Below are positions 1 through 5,568 of a DNA stretch of 5,568 bases, in pieces. How positions within the stretch are numbered: position 1 is the first letter of the stretch; the number at the start of each line of letters is the position of its first letter. A model generated the notes under the pieces. That model worked only from the letters and a program-made list of their open reading frames with translations, searched no databases and was not told the origin of the DNA. This stretch comes from Bacillota bacterium. GTDB lineage: Bacteria > Bacillota > Bacilli > Calditerricolales > Calditerricolaceae. The translations under genes and the position numbers were made by a program. The stretch is taken from assembly GCA_017577925.1 (NCBI GenBank), contig PKQU01000136.1:1-5568 (forward strand), in the 5' to 3' direction.

Positions 1-1282
<1,282 letters not shown>

Positions 1283-1290
1283 CGCAGAGT

Positions 1291-1298
1291 CCTCCTTT
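1291..1298 (-). promoter_or_regulatory. Ribosome binding site of hemL
   Basis: On the minus strand AAAGGAGG lies 8 nt before the GTG at 1282. It decides the non-ATG start. The next downstream ATG codon in frame would remove the conserved MPGGVNSP region. Confidence 0.85.
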
Positions 1299-1312
1299 GC
1301 TTCAAATTTCGT

Positions 1313-1364
1313 AAAGGGAAACGGGGCCAGCCGCTCGCACGGATCCGGGGATGGGCTGGCCCCG
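1313..1364 (-). terminator. Hairpin downstream of namA (intrinsic terminator or attenuator)
   Basis: A perfect 11-bp inverted repeat, CGGGGCCAGCC (1322-1332) and GGCTGGCCCCG (1354-1364), encloses a 21-nt loop. Read on the minus strand it starts 18 nt after the namA stop and is followed by TTTCCCTTT, an interrupted U-tract. The stem is strong and the tract imperfect, so termination may be partial. That would fit hemL having little room for its own promoter. Confidence 0.6.
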
Positions 1365-1382
1365 CCGACATCCAGGCCGGCC

Positions 1383-2426
1383 TTACCGTTCCGGCTTGGC
1401 CCGCAGGTACTGGATCGGCCAGTAGTCGATCTCCGCCCCCAGCTCCAGGGCGGCGTGCAGCGGCCAGTAGGGGTTGCGCAACAGCTCGCGACCCAGGAAC
1501 ACCAGGTCGGCCCGGCCGTTGGCCACGATCTCCTCGGCCTGCTTGGGCTCGGTGATCAGCCCCACGGCACCCGTGGGAATGTCCGCTTCGCGCCGGACCG
1601 TCTCGGCAAAGGGCACCTGGTAGCCGGGATGAACCGGCACGGTGACGCCAGGCACCACCCCGCCCGAGCTGACGTCGATGAGGTCAACCCCCCGCGCCTT
1701 GGCCATCTTGGCCACTTCTACCGTTTCCTCCAGGGTGACACCGCCCTCGGCGTAGTCAACGGCCGACAGGCGCAGGAAGAGGGGCTTGTCCGCCGGCCAC
1801 TCGGCGCGCACGGCGTCAATGACTTCCATCAGGAACCGGGCACGGTTTTCCAGCGATCCGCCGTAGGCGTCGGTGCGCTTGTTGGCCAGGGGCGACAGGA
1901 ACTCGTTGATCAGGTACCCGTGGGCGCCGTGGATCTCCACCACGTCAAAGCCGGCCTGACGCGCCCGCCGCGCCGCCTGGCCGAAGCTCTCAACCACCTC
2001 GCGGATTTCGTTCACCGACAGCTCTTCCGGGGTGGGGCTGTTCGGACCAAAGGGAATGGCGCTAGGAGCCACGATACGACCCGGGATTTCGCACTTGCGC
2101 CCGGCGTGGGCAAGCTGGATCCCGACCTTGGCCCCATGGGCATGGCACCCTTCCACGATGCGGGCAAGGCCCGGAATGTGGGCATCATCCCAAATCCCCA
2201 GGCACCGCGACGTGATCCGCCCGTGGGGCTGGACGCCGGTGGCTTCCAGGATGATCAGCCCGACGCCGCCCACGGCGCGCGTGGTGTAGTGAACGAAATG
2301 CCAGTCGTTGGCGAATCCGTCGGTCGCCGAGTACATGCACATCGGCGACATGACAATGCGGTTGCGCAGCAAGAGGTCCTTGATCCGGAACGGTTGAAAC
2401 AGGTGGACGGTGCGTTGTGCGGGCAT
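1383..2426 (-). CDS. namA: NADPH dehydrogenase, old yellow enzyme family (YqjM/NamA type)
   Basis: FMN-dependent ene-reductase that uses NADPH to reduce activated C=C bonds of enals, enones, nitro compounds and quinones; a cytosolic TIM-barrel protein. Seen: 347 residues from the ATG at 2426, close to the 338 of B. subtilis YqjM, and colinear with it. PMCMYS carries Cys30 and Tyr32, the flavin-tuning Cys and active-site Tyr typical of YqjM-like enzymes. GIQLAHAGRK is at about 102-111. EIHGAHGYLINEFLSPLANKRTDAYGGSLENR carries His166, His169 and Tyr171 for substrate binding and protonation. TGAVGLIT and NGRADLVFLGRELLRNPYW form the phosphate-binding end of the barrel. The C-terminal QYLR fits the arginine-finger region of the thermophilic-like subclass. 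An upstream in-frame ATG at 2441 would add five residues (MGGSA) but has no ribosome site, while GGGAGGG precedes 2426. It is divergent from the flavoprotein gene and upstream of hemL. The physiological substrate cannot be inferred. Confidence 0.93.
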   Translation of the reverse strand: MPAQRTVHLFQPFRIKDLLLRNRIVMSPMCMYSATDGFANDWHFVHYTTRAVGGVGLIILEATGVQPHGRITSRCLGIWDDAHIPGLARIVEGCHAHGAKVGIQLAHAGRKCEIPGRIVAPSAIPFGPNSPTPEELSVNEIREVVESFGQAARRARQAGFDVVEIHGAHGYLINEFLSPLANKRTDAYGGSLENRARFLMEVIDAVRAEWPADKPLFLRLSAVDYAEGGVTLEETVEVAKMAKARGVDLIDVSSGGVVPGVTVPVHPGYQVPFAETVRREADIPTGAVGLITEPKQAEEIVANGRADLVFLGRELLRNPYWPLHAALELGAEIDYWPIQYLRAKPER

Positions 2427-2430
2427 GGCG

Positions 2431-2439
2431 CTCCCTCCC
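2431..2439 (-). promoter_or_regulatory. Ribosome binding site of namA
   Basis: Minus-strand GGGAGGGAG; the GGAGG core ends 7 nt before the ATG at 2426. It overlaps the codons after the alternative ATG at 2441, which supports 2426 as the true start. Confidence 0.75.
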
Positions 2440-2503
2440 ATTGGCGACGGTTTGTGCGCTATGGTTCGCCCATCTCAGCGGGCATGCGGGGATTACCATT
2501 TTC

Positions 2504-2512
2504 ATGATAGCA
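2504..2512 (-). promoter_or_regulatory. Probable extended -10 promoter of namA
   Basis: Minus-strand TGCTATCAT matches the extended -10 form TGnTATAAT with one hexamer mismatch. It lies about 80 bp before the namA start. No good -35 hexamer is seen 16-18 nt upstream, which is acceptable for an extended -10 promoter. The surroundings are G+C-rich, so an AT-rich hexamer stands out. Confidence 0.5.
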
Positions 2513-2621
2513 CAGGTGGCGCCCACGCGCAGGTCTCCGCCTCCCCACGAGAAAGTTCGCCCGGCCGCATCGAAGGAACCGGCATGCACCGCCAGGCAAA
2601 CACCACCCGTGTTCGTCCACG

Positions 2622-2649
2622 TGGAAACGATTCCCGCCTATGGTATGAT
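2622..2649 (+). promoter_or_regulatory. Probable promoter of the flavoprotein gene
   Basis: TGGAAA (2622-2627), a weak -35, is separated by 16 nt from TATGAT (2644-2649). TGG directly before the hexamer gives an extended -10. Predicted transcription would begin near 2655-2657, leaving a leader of about 110 nt before the ATG at 2767. The -10 adjoins a perfect palindrome. Confidence 0.5.
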
Positions 2650-2662
2650 GGTTGCGCAACCA
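2649..2662. promoter_or_regulatory. 14-bp palindrome over the predicted start site, candidate operator
   Basis: TGGTTGCGCAACCA is a perfect palindrome. It begins on the last base of the -10 hexamer and covers the expected +1. A dimeric repressor bound here would block initiation of the rightward gene. I do not recognise the cognate regulator, and none is encoded in the window. It could be a chance palindrome. Confidence 0.4.
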
Positions 2663-2717
2663 CTCTCCGCGATTACCCGGGAGGTTTGGAGAGGAACGCG
2701 CGCGTGCGCCACGGAGG

Positions 2718-2729
2718 GGGGTATACCCC
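2718..2729. repeat. 12-bp palindrome in the flavoprotein leader
   Basis: GGGGTATACCCC is perfectly self-complementary and lies in the predicted 5' leader, 38 bp before the ATG at 2767. It could be a second regulatory site, but its 4-nt loop makes only a short RNA hairpin. Function unknown. Confidence 0.25.
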
Positions 2730-2750
2730 GCCGGCTGTCGCCCATCCGAG

Positions 2751-2759
2751 GAAGGGAGG
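2751..2759 (+). promoter_or_regulatory. Ribosome binding site of the flavoprotein gene
   Basis: GAAGGGAGG ends 7 nt before the ATG at 2767. It fixes the start far inside a longer open frame that begins at 2410; the upstream 119 codons overlap the promoter region and show no family similarity. Confidence 0.8.
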
Positions 2760-2766
2760 CCTACCT

Positions 2767-3729
2767 ATGGGTATGGGTAACGGAACCGAACACATCCCCC
2801 ATCACGACGTGGTGATCATCGGCGGGGGACCGGCCGGCATCAGCGCCCTCATCTGGTGCCACCGACTGGGCCTCGACGCCCTGCTCGTCGAGCGACAGGA
2901 AAGCTTGGGCGGGCAACTGGAAGCCATCCATAACCCCATCGTCGACTATCCGGGCCTGCCGGTGGAAAACGGCCGCGCGCTACGGGATCGCCTTGTGGCC
3001 CACGTGGAGCGGCTGGGCTGCACATACCGGTGCGGCGTGGACGTGCAGGCATGCGACGTGCGGGCAAAGCGCCTCGCCACCAGCGCCGGGGAGCTTGCGG
3101 CCCGCGCCCTGATCGTGGCCACCGGTTCCCGTCCGCGGCGGCTCGGCGTGCCCGGCGAGGCGGAGATGATCGCCCGCGGGGAAATCTACTCGGCCACGCG
3201 CGACGCCCAGCGATTTGCCGGCAAGCGCGTTGCCGTCGTCGGCGGCGGCGACCGCGCGCTGGAGGGGGCGTTGCTGCTCGCCGAGGCCGGCGCCCATGTG
3301 ACGCTGATCCACCGCTCCAACACGTACCGGGCCCGCCCCGAGTACCTCGAGCCGGTGCTGCGCCACCCCAATGTCACCCGCCTGGAACACGCCGTGGTGA
3401 CCTCCATCCTCGGGACCGGGCGTGTCGAGGGCGTGGCCGTCACCCTGCGCCACCCGGACGGCCGACACGAGGAACGCCTCCTGGCGGTGGACGCCGTCTT
3501 CGTGCGCATCGGGGTGGAACCGAACACCGACCTGGTACGCGGTCAGGTGGACACGAACGCCGATGGTACCCTGCGCGTCGACGACCAGGGCGAAACCAGC
3601 ATGCCGGGGGTTTTCGCTGCCGGCGACGTGTGCACGCCGCCACAATTCTCCAGCATCGCCCTCAGCGTGGGACAGGGCATGGTGGCAGCCAAGGCGATAG
3701 CGCTGCGGCTGGCGGCAGGACAGTTATAG
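2767..3729 (+). CDS. Thioredoxin-reductase-like FAD/NAD(P)H oxidoreductase lacking the CxxC centre
   Basis: A 320-residue cytosolic flavoprotein with the two-dinucleotide-domain fold of bacterial thioredoxin reductase (TrxB about 310-320). Seen: FAD motif VVIIGGGPAGISALIW (GGGPAG at 19-24), LLVERQESLGGQLEAIHNPIVDYPGLP, ALIVATGSRPRRLGVPGE, NAD(P)H motif VAVVGGGDRALEGALLLAEAG (GGGDRA at 159-164), LIHRSNTYRARP where HR and the later R of the NADPH-phosphate pocket are kept, and the C-terminal FAD motif GVFAAGDVC (GD at 286-287). Where TrxB has YCATCD, this protein reads YSATRD, with Ser142 and Arg145, so it cannot pass electrons through a dithiol as TrxB does. Related CxxC-less enzymes include ferredoxin/flavodoxin-NADP+ reductases of the YumC type. 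That role, or another NAD(P)H-flavin reductase activity, is inferred. Electron acceptor unknown. It is likely a single-gene unit divergent from namA. Confidence 0.88.
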   Translation: MGMGNGTEHIPHHDVVIIGGGPAGISALIWCHRLGLDALLVERQESLGGQLEAIHNPIVDYPGLPVENGRALRDRLVAHVERLGCTYRCGVDVQACDVRAKRLATSAGELAARALIVATGSRPRRLGVPGEAEMIARGEIYSATRDAQRFAGKRVAVVGGGDRALEGALLLAEAGAHVTLIHRSNTYRARPEYLEPVLRHPNVTRLEHAVVTSILGTGRVEGVAVTLRHPDGRHEERLLAVDAVFVRIGVEPNTDLVRGQVDTNADGTLRVDDQGETSMPGVFAAGDVCTPPQFSSIALSVGQGMVAAKAIALRLAAGQL

Positions 3730-3818
3730 GATTCTTCCGGTCGGGCGGGTTTTCCACGTTTACGGTATCGCGTAACCGAACCGATTCGGAACGCATGGTT
3801 CTCGATCGCGCCGAACAT

Positions 3819-3857
3819 GCGGGTATACGCAAGCCCGCCACTTTGGGTTAGATTTTT
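3819..3857 (+). terminator. Weak candidate terminator after the flavoprotein gene
   Basis: GCGGG (3819-3823) and CCCGC (3834-3838) can form a 5-bp stem, with a T-run (TTTTT at 3853-3857) 14 nt further on. The distance between stem and T-run is too long for a standard intrinsic terminator. It is the only candidate seen in the 281-bp gap before bpsA; the rest of 3730-3875 shows nothing recognisable. Confidence 0.2.
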
Positions 3858-3875
3858 CTGAGCGATCGCAACGGA

Positions 3876-3904
3876 TTGACTGAATCCAATGAAAGCGGTA
3901 TTAT
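3876..3904 (+). promoter_or_regulatory. Sigma-A-type promoter of bpsA
   Basis: TTGACT (3876-3881) and TATTAT (3899-3904) are separated by exactly 17 nt, one mismatch each from the -35 and -10 consensus. An overlapping TATAAT at 3902-3907 would give a 20-nt spacer. Expected start near 3911. The strongest promoter in the window; it makes bpsA its own transcription unit. Confidence 0.8.
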
Positions 3905-3910
3905 AATTTT

Positions 3911-4010
3911 TTGGCGATCACTCCGCTTATATCGGAGGAAGCCGGGACAAGGCACGTTGGTTACTCTCAGGAGGTGCATTTCAACTCTTAGGGCGAAAGG
4001 AGCGGTACCT
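3911..4010 (+). promoter_or_regulatory. About 100-nt 5' leader of bpsA with several ribosome-site-like sequences
   Basis: The predicted untranslated leader contains CGGAGGA (3933-3939), AGGAGG (3969-3974) and AAAGGAG (3996-4002). The last lies 8 nt before the ATG at 4011 and is taken as the true site. The first two precede no convincing ATG. A GTG at 3974 would start only five codons before TAG but overlaps the AGGAGG. No strong stem-loop or known riboswitch is recognised. Confidence 0.5.
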
Positions 4011-5066
4011 ATGTCAACAACCGGTATTGCTGTGGAAGCCCGTCGGAGCCATGCGCTTCTTCTCCGTGCACTCTGCCTCGGTCCCAAATCCTACTGGGAG
4101 CTGATGCGAGAAGGGCAAGCCCAGACCCACGAGGTGCTGGAGGCCCTGCAGACGCTCCTGAAAAACGAGCTGGTGGCCTACGATGGCAACCGCTTCGTGC
4201 TCACCGAGGCGGGACGGCGACAGGCCGAAGCCCTGGGGCTGGATCGGATAGCCGACCAGCGTTGTGAGGCCTGCGCGGGACGTGGCATCGTTCTCCAGCC
4301 ACCTTTTGACCACGTTCTTGAGGCATTCAAAGAGATTGTGGCCATGCGTCCCAAAGCGACGCCCGATTTTGACCAAGGGTACGTGACGCCCGAGACTACC
4401 GTGCTGCGGCTGGCCCTGATGGCCCAGCGAGGCGATCTGGCAGGCCGCGACCTGTTGCTGCTGGGCGACGACGATCTCACCAGCATTGCCGCTGCACTCT
4501 CGGGACTGCCGCGACGCGTGCATGTCCTCGATGTGGACGAACGCATCGTCGGCTTCATCCGTGACGTGGCCCGTGACCGCGGTTGGAACCACGTTCAGGC
4601 GGAAATCTATGACGTGCAGGAAGGGTTGCCGTCCCACCTCCGAGGCCAGTTTGACGTGTTCTTCACCGACCCGGTGGAAACCTTGAATGGTCTTCTGCTT
4701 TTCCTGAGCCGTTGTACCGAAGCGCTCCGGGGCCCCGGTTCGGCAGGCTACTTTGGCCTTTCGTACCTCGAATCTTCCTGGAAGAAATGGCGGGATATCC
4801 AGCGGGGCATCCTCGACATGGGCTACGCGATTACCGATATGCTCGGCGCCTTCCAGGACTACCAGTTGGAGAACATCGTGGCCCAGGGCTACCCGGTGGC
4901 CCGCATGGCGCCGGTGCCGGTCAAGGAGCCCGATGTCTACTTTTACATCAGCACCGTCTACCGTCTGGAACTGACCGAAGCTCCGCGCCCCCTCTTCTCC
5001 GGCCGGGTGGAACTGGGACGGGACCTCTACTACGACGAAGAAGCCTGCGTCACGCTGCGCAAATAA
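4011..5066 (+). CDS. bpsA: N4-bis(aminopropyl)spermidine synthase (branched-chain polyamine synthase, DUF43 family)
   Basis: Aminopropyltransferase that adds aminopropyl groups from decarboxylated S-adenosylmethionine to the N4 nitrogen of spermidine, giving a quaternary branched polyamine that stabilises nucleic acids at high temperature (known from Thermococcus and Thermus). Seen: 351 residues, near the archaeal length. Residues about 12-75 form a winged-helix-like domain (YWELMREGQAQTHEVLEALQ to LTEAGRRQAE). A CEACAGRG knuckle has Cys85 and Cys88. The Rossmann catalytic domain has LLLLGDDDLTSIAAALSGLP with the signature GDDD at 152-155, then HVLDVDERIVGFI for the nucleotide-binding acidic loop, FDVFFTDPVETLNG with Asp220-Pro221, GYFGLSYLESSWKKWRDIQ, and an acidic tail DLYYDEEA. 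The usual DPPE reads DPVE here. Start chosen by AAAGGAG 8 nt upstream; the longer open frame from 3876 begins inside the promoter. It has its own promoter and terminator. Spermidine and decarboxylated-SAM genes are not in the window. Confidence 0.93.
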   Translation: MSTTGIAVEARRSHALLLRALCLGPKSYWELMREGQAQTHEVLEALQTLLKNELVAYDGNRFVLTEAGRRQAEALGLDRIADQRCEACAGRGIVLQPPFDHVLEAFKEIVAMRPKATPDFDQGYVTPETTVLRLALMAQRGDLAGRDLLLLGDDDLTSIAAALSGLPRRVHVLDVDERIVGFIRDVARDRGWNHVQAEIYDVQEGLPSHLRGQFDVFFTDPVETLNGLLLFLSRCTEALRGPGSAGYFGLSYLESSWKKWRDIQRGILDMGYAITDMLGAFQDYQLENIVAQGYPVARMAPVPVKEPDVYFYISTVYRLELTEAPRPLFSGRVELGRDLYYDEEACVTLRK

Positions 5067-5080
5067 GCCTGGAAAAGCTG

Positions 5081-5128
5081 CGCCCCTGGCGGCGGTGTTT
5101 GCCCGCTGCCAGGGGCGTTTGTATTTTT
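5081..5128 (+). terminator. Intrinsic terminator of bpsA
   Basis: CGCCCCTGGC (5081-5090) pairs perfectly with GCCAGGGGCG (5108-5117) and is followed at once by TTTGTATTTTT. It begins 15 nt after the bpsA stop. Read the other way the same stem is followed by CAGCTTTTCC, so it may also weakly stop transcripts coming from the CRISPR side. Confidence 0.9.
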
Positions 5129-5224
5129 ATGCAAACCATCAGGCAGGATCCACCCGAAATCGCGCCATCAACCGGCCCAACTGAGTACGTTTTCAAACGC
5201 ACTCCCTGGGTTACATGTGGAAAT
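5129..5224. other. Gap between the bpsA terminator and the array
   Basis: No gene, repeat or promoter is recognised. G+C drops from left to right. A further repeat would be expected near 5156-5185 if the array continued, and nothing like it is seen there. Confidence 0.5.
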
Positions 5225-5254
5225 CTTAATAAAAACAAAACATAGACTACAAAT
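5225..5254 (-). repeat. Half-eroded CRISPR repeat at the trailer end
   Basis: Only TAGACTACAAA (5243-5253) matches the full repeat, exactly over 11 nt and at the phase expected from the next repeat (a 41-nt spacer). The part that would encode the ATTGAAAC handle is unrecognisable, so this unit should not be processed. Confidence 0.6.
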
Positions 5255-5295
5255 GTAAAGAAGTGAGGGTAAGCCGGGTAGTTCATTTCGGCAAA

Positions 5296-5325
5296 GGTTC
5301 AATTCCTTAATAGGTAGTCTCAAAC
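5296..5325 (-). repeat. Degenerate CRISPR repeat
   Basis: Thirty nt from GGTTCAATTCCTT to GTAGTCTCAAAC. Against the repeat at 5365 it has about five substitutions plus one inserted and one missing base. The handle on the minus strand reads ATTGAACC instead of ATTGAAAC. Confidence 0.8.
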
Positions 5326-5364
5326 GGGATTGTCAACCTCCCCTTGCCCCATCCACACCGCGTG

Positions 5365-5394
5365 GTTTCAATCCCTCAGAGGTAGACTACAAAC
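5365..5394 (-). repeat. Full-length CRISPR repeat
   Basis: The only intact-looking repeat, used here as the reference. It has a short internal dyad (CCTC and GAGG around the centre, 5374-5382), weak as a stem, consistent with the largely unstructured repeats of type I-B and III systems. Confidence 0.88.
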
Positions 5395-5433
5395 GCGTAT
5401 TTCACGTTTGGCGGAATGGTCATTTGCTCAGCA

Positions 5434-5446
5434 GTTTCAATCCCTC
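5434..5446 (-). repeat. Truncated CRISPR repeat, 13 of 30 nt
   Basis: GTTTCAATCCCTC is identical to the start of the full repeat and sits exactly 69 nt after it. From 5447 the sequence departs completely. On the minus strand the handle-bearing 3' end survives and the 5' seventeen nt are gone, so the array is broken on its presumed leader side. Confidence 0.8.
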
Positions 5447-5568
5447 CCTCAAGCAAAAAGCTATTTTCTTCGTTTTGCTCACCCATTCGCACGTTTACTC
5501 CCTCGGCGAAATCAGAATTATTTCCTATTTGTTGATTATAAGTTGAATATTGGTTTGAGGGGTGCTGT
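5447..5568. other. AT-rich flank right of the array: broken leader or edge of an inserted element
   Basis: About 40% G+C against clearly G+C-rich genes elsewhere. It begins exactly where the last repeat is cut. Minus-strand TATAAT at 5535-5540, pointing into the array, could be a leader promoter -10, but no good -35 is seen. CCTCAAGCAAA (5447-5457) and the reverse complement of 5550-5560 (CCTCAAACCAA) match at 9 of 11, a weak inverted repeat. Too little is visible to choose between a CRISPR leader and a mobile element. Confidence 0.4.

Larger units (their letters stand above)
5225..5446 (-). CRISPR. Short decaying CRISPR array, 30-nt repeats with 39-41-nt spacers, no cas genes in window
   Basis: Repeat units start at 5225 (half), 5296 (degenerate), 5365 (full) and 5434 (first 13 nt only). 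The last three are spaced exactly 69 nt apart. The full repeat runs from GTTTCAATCCCTC to GTAGACTACAAAC. On the minus strand it ends in ATTGAAAC, the typical 8-nt crRNA 5' handle of Cas6-processed type I and III repeats, so the array is probably transcribed leftward. Repeat decay at the left end fits the usual trailer end. Spacers are 5255-5295 (41), 5326-5364 (39) and 5395-5433 (39), with no similarity to one another that I see. The subtype (I-B or III likely) is inferred from the repeat alone. Confidence 0.85.
5376..5568 (-). pseudogene. Open minus-strand frame entering the CRISPR array, possible truncated gene end
   Basis: From the right edge a frame of 63 codons runs without a stop to TGA inside the full repeat. 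About 40 codons come from the AT-rich flank and 23 from the truncated repeat, spacer and repeat. The flank part is polar and Asn/Gln-rich (SNQYSTYNQQIGNNSDFAEG, later MGEQNEENSFLLE); the array part ends VKYAFVVYL. No family recognised. An internal ATG with 36 codons remains, without a clear ribosome site. It may be the 3' part of a foreign gene fused to the array by recombination, or chance openness in AT-rich DNA. Confidence 0.22.

Noticed and set aside
2722..2745. Copper- or sulfide-responsive CsoR/CstR operator
   Set aside because: The C and G tracts are arranged GGGG-TATA-CCCC, not the TACC..GGTA order of those operators.
2410..2766. N-terminal extension of the flavoprotein frame
   Set aside because: No ribosome site, no similarity; it overlaps the namA 5' end and the promoter. 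The strong ribosome site is before 2767.
2980..3645. Minus-strand frame of 221 codons inside the flavoprotein gene
   Set aside because: Shadow of the FAD/NADPH-binding coding strand; low-complexity composition and no start signal.
3770..3792. CCGAACCGATTCGG as a terminator or operator
   Set aside because: Only a 5-bp stem with 4-nt loop, no T-run, and no promoter nearby.
3030..3851. Plus-strand frame of 273 codons overlapping the flavoprotein gene
   Set aside because: Arg/Gly/Ala-rich frame-shifted reading of the real gene.
3876..4010. Upstream extension of BpsA by 45 residues
   Set aside because: Would start inside the -35 element of the bpsA promoter, with no ribosome site; the family N-terminus fits 4011.
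5189..5210. GTTTTCAAAC...CTCCCT as a further CRISPR repeat
   Set aside because: Off the 69-nt register and needs several insertions to align; likely chance.
5050..5286. Minus-strand frame of 78 codons between array and bpsA
   Set aside because: It runs through the eroded repeat, the bpsA terminator and the bpsA end; no ribosome site or recognisable family.

Overview
The window is a G+C-rich bacterial chromosome segment. It carries four protein genes with strong AGGAGG-type ribosome binding sites and sigma-A-like promoters, and ends in an AT-richer stretch with a small, decaying CRISPR array. NamA most like the Bacillus YqjM type, a branched-chain polyamine synthase (BpsA, a family of thermophiles) and a 30-nt repeat of the GTTTCAAT...CAAAC kind point to a thermophilic, G+C-rich Bacillota species. 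That assignment is inference; no rRNA or other species marker is present.

Layout. Positions 1-1282 (minus) hold hemL, glutamate-1-semialdehyde aminomutase of tetrapyrrole synthesis, missing only its last few codons at the left edge. Positions 1383-2426 (minus) hold namA, an old-yellow-enzyme NADPH dehydrogenase, followed by a hairpin that may be a terminator or attenuator before hemL. Positions 2427-2766 are a divergent regulatory region with an extended -10 promoter for each direction and a perfect 14-bp palindrome at the expected start site of the rightward promoter. Positions 2767-3729 (plus) hold a thioredoxin-reductase-fold flavoprotein that has lost both cysteines of the CxxC redox centre. 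Positions 4011-5066 (plus) hold bpsA, with a near-consensus promoter, a leader of about 100 nt and a strong intrinsic terminator.

Positions 5225-5446 hold a CRISPR remnant with an exact 69-nt period: one intact-looking repeat, one degenerate repeat, one half-repeat at the left end and one repeat cut after 13 nt at the right end. The right flank (5447-5568) is AT-rich and keeps an open minus-strand frame that reads into the array. No cas gene is visible.

The four genes do not form one pathway. HemL is housekeeping, NamA and the flavoprotein are redox enzymes sharing a divergent control region, and BpsA is a separate single-gene unit. The least expected points are the CxxC-less reductase with its promoter palindrome, and the array that decays at one end and is broken at the other. 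I see no clear evidence of a wholly new system.
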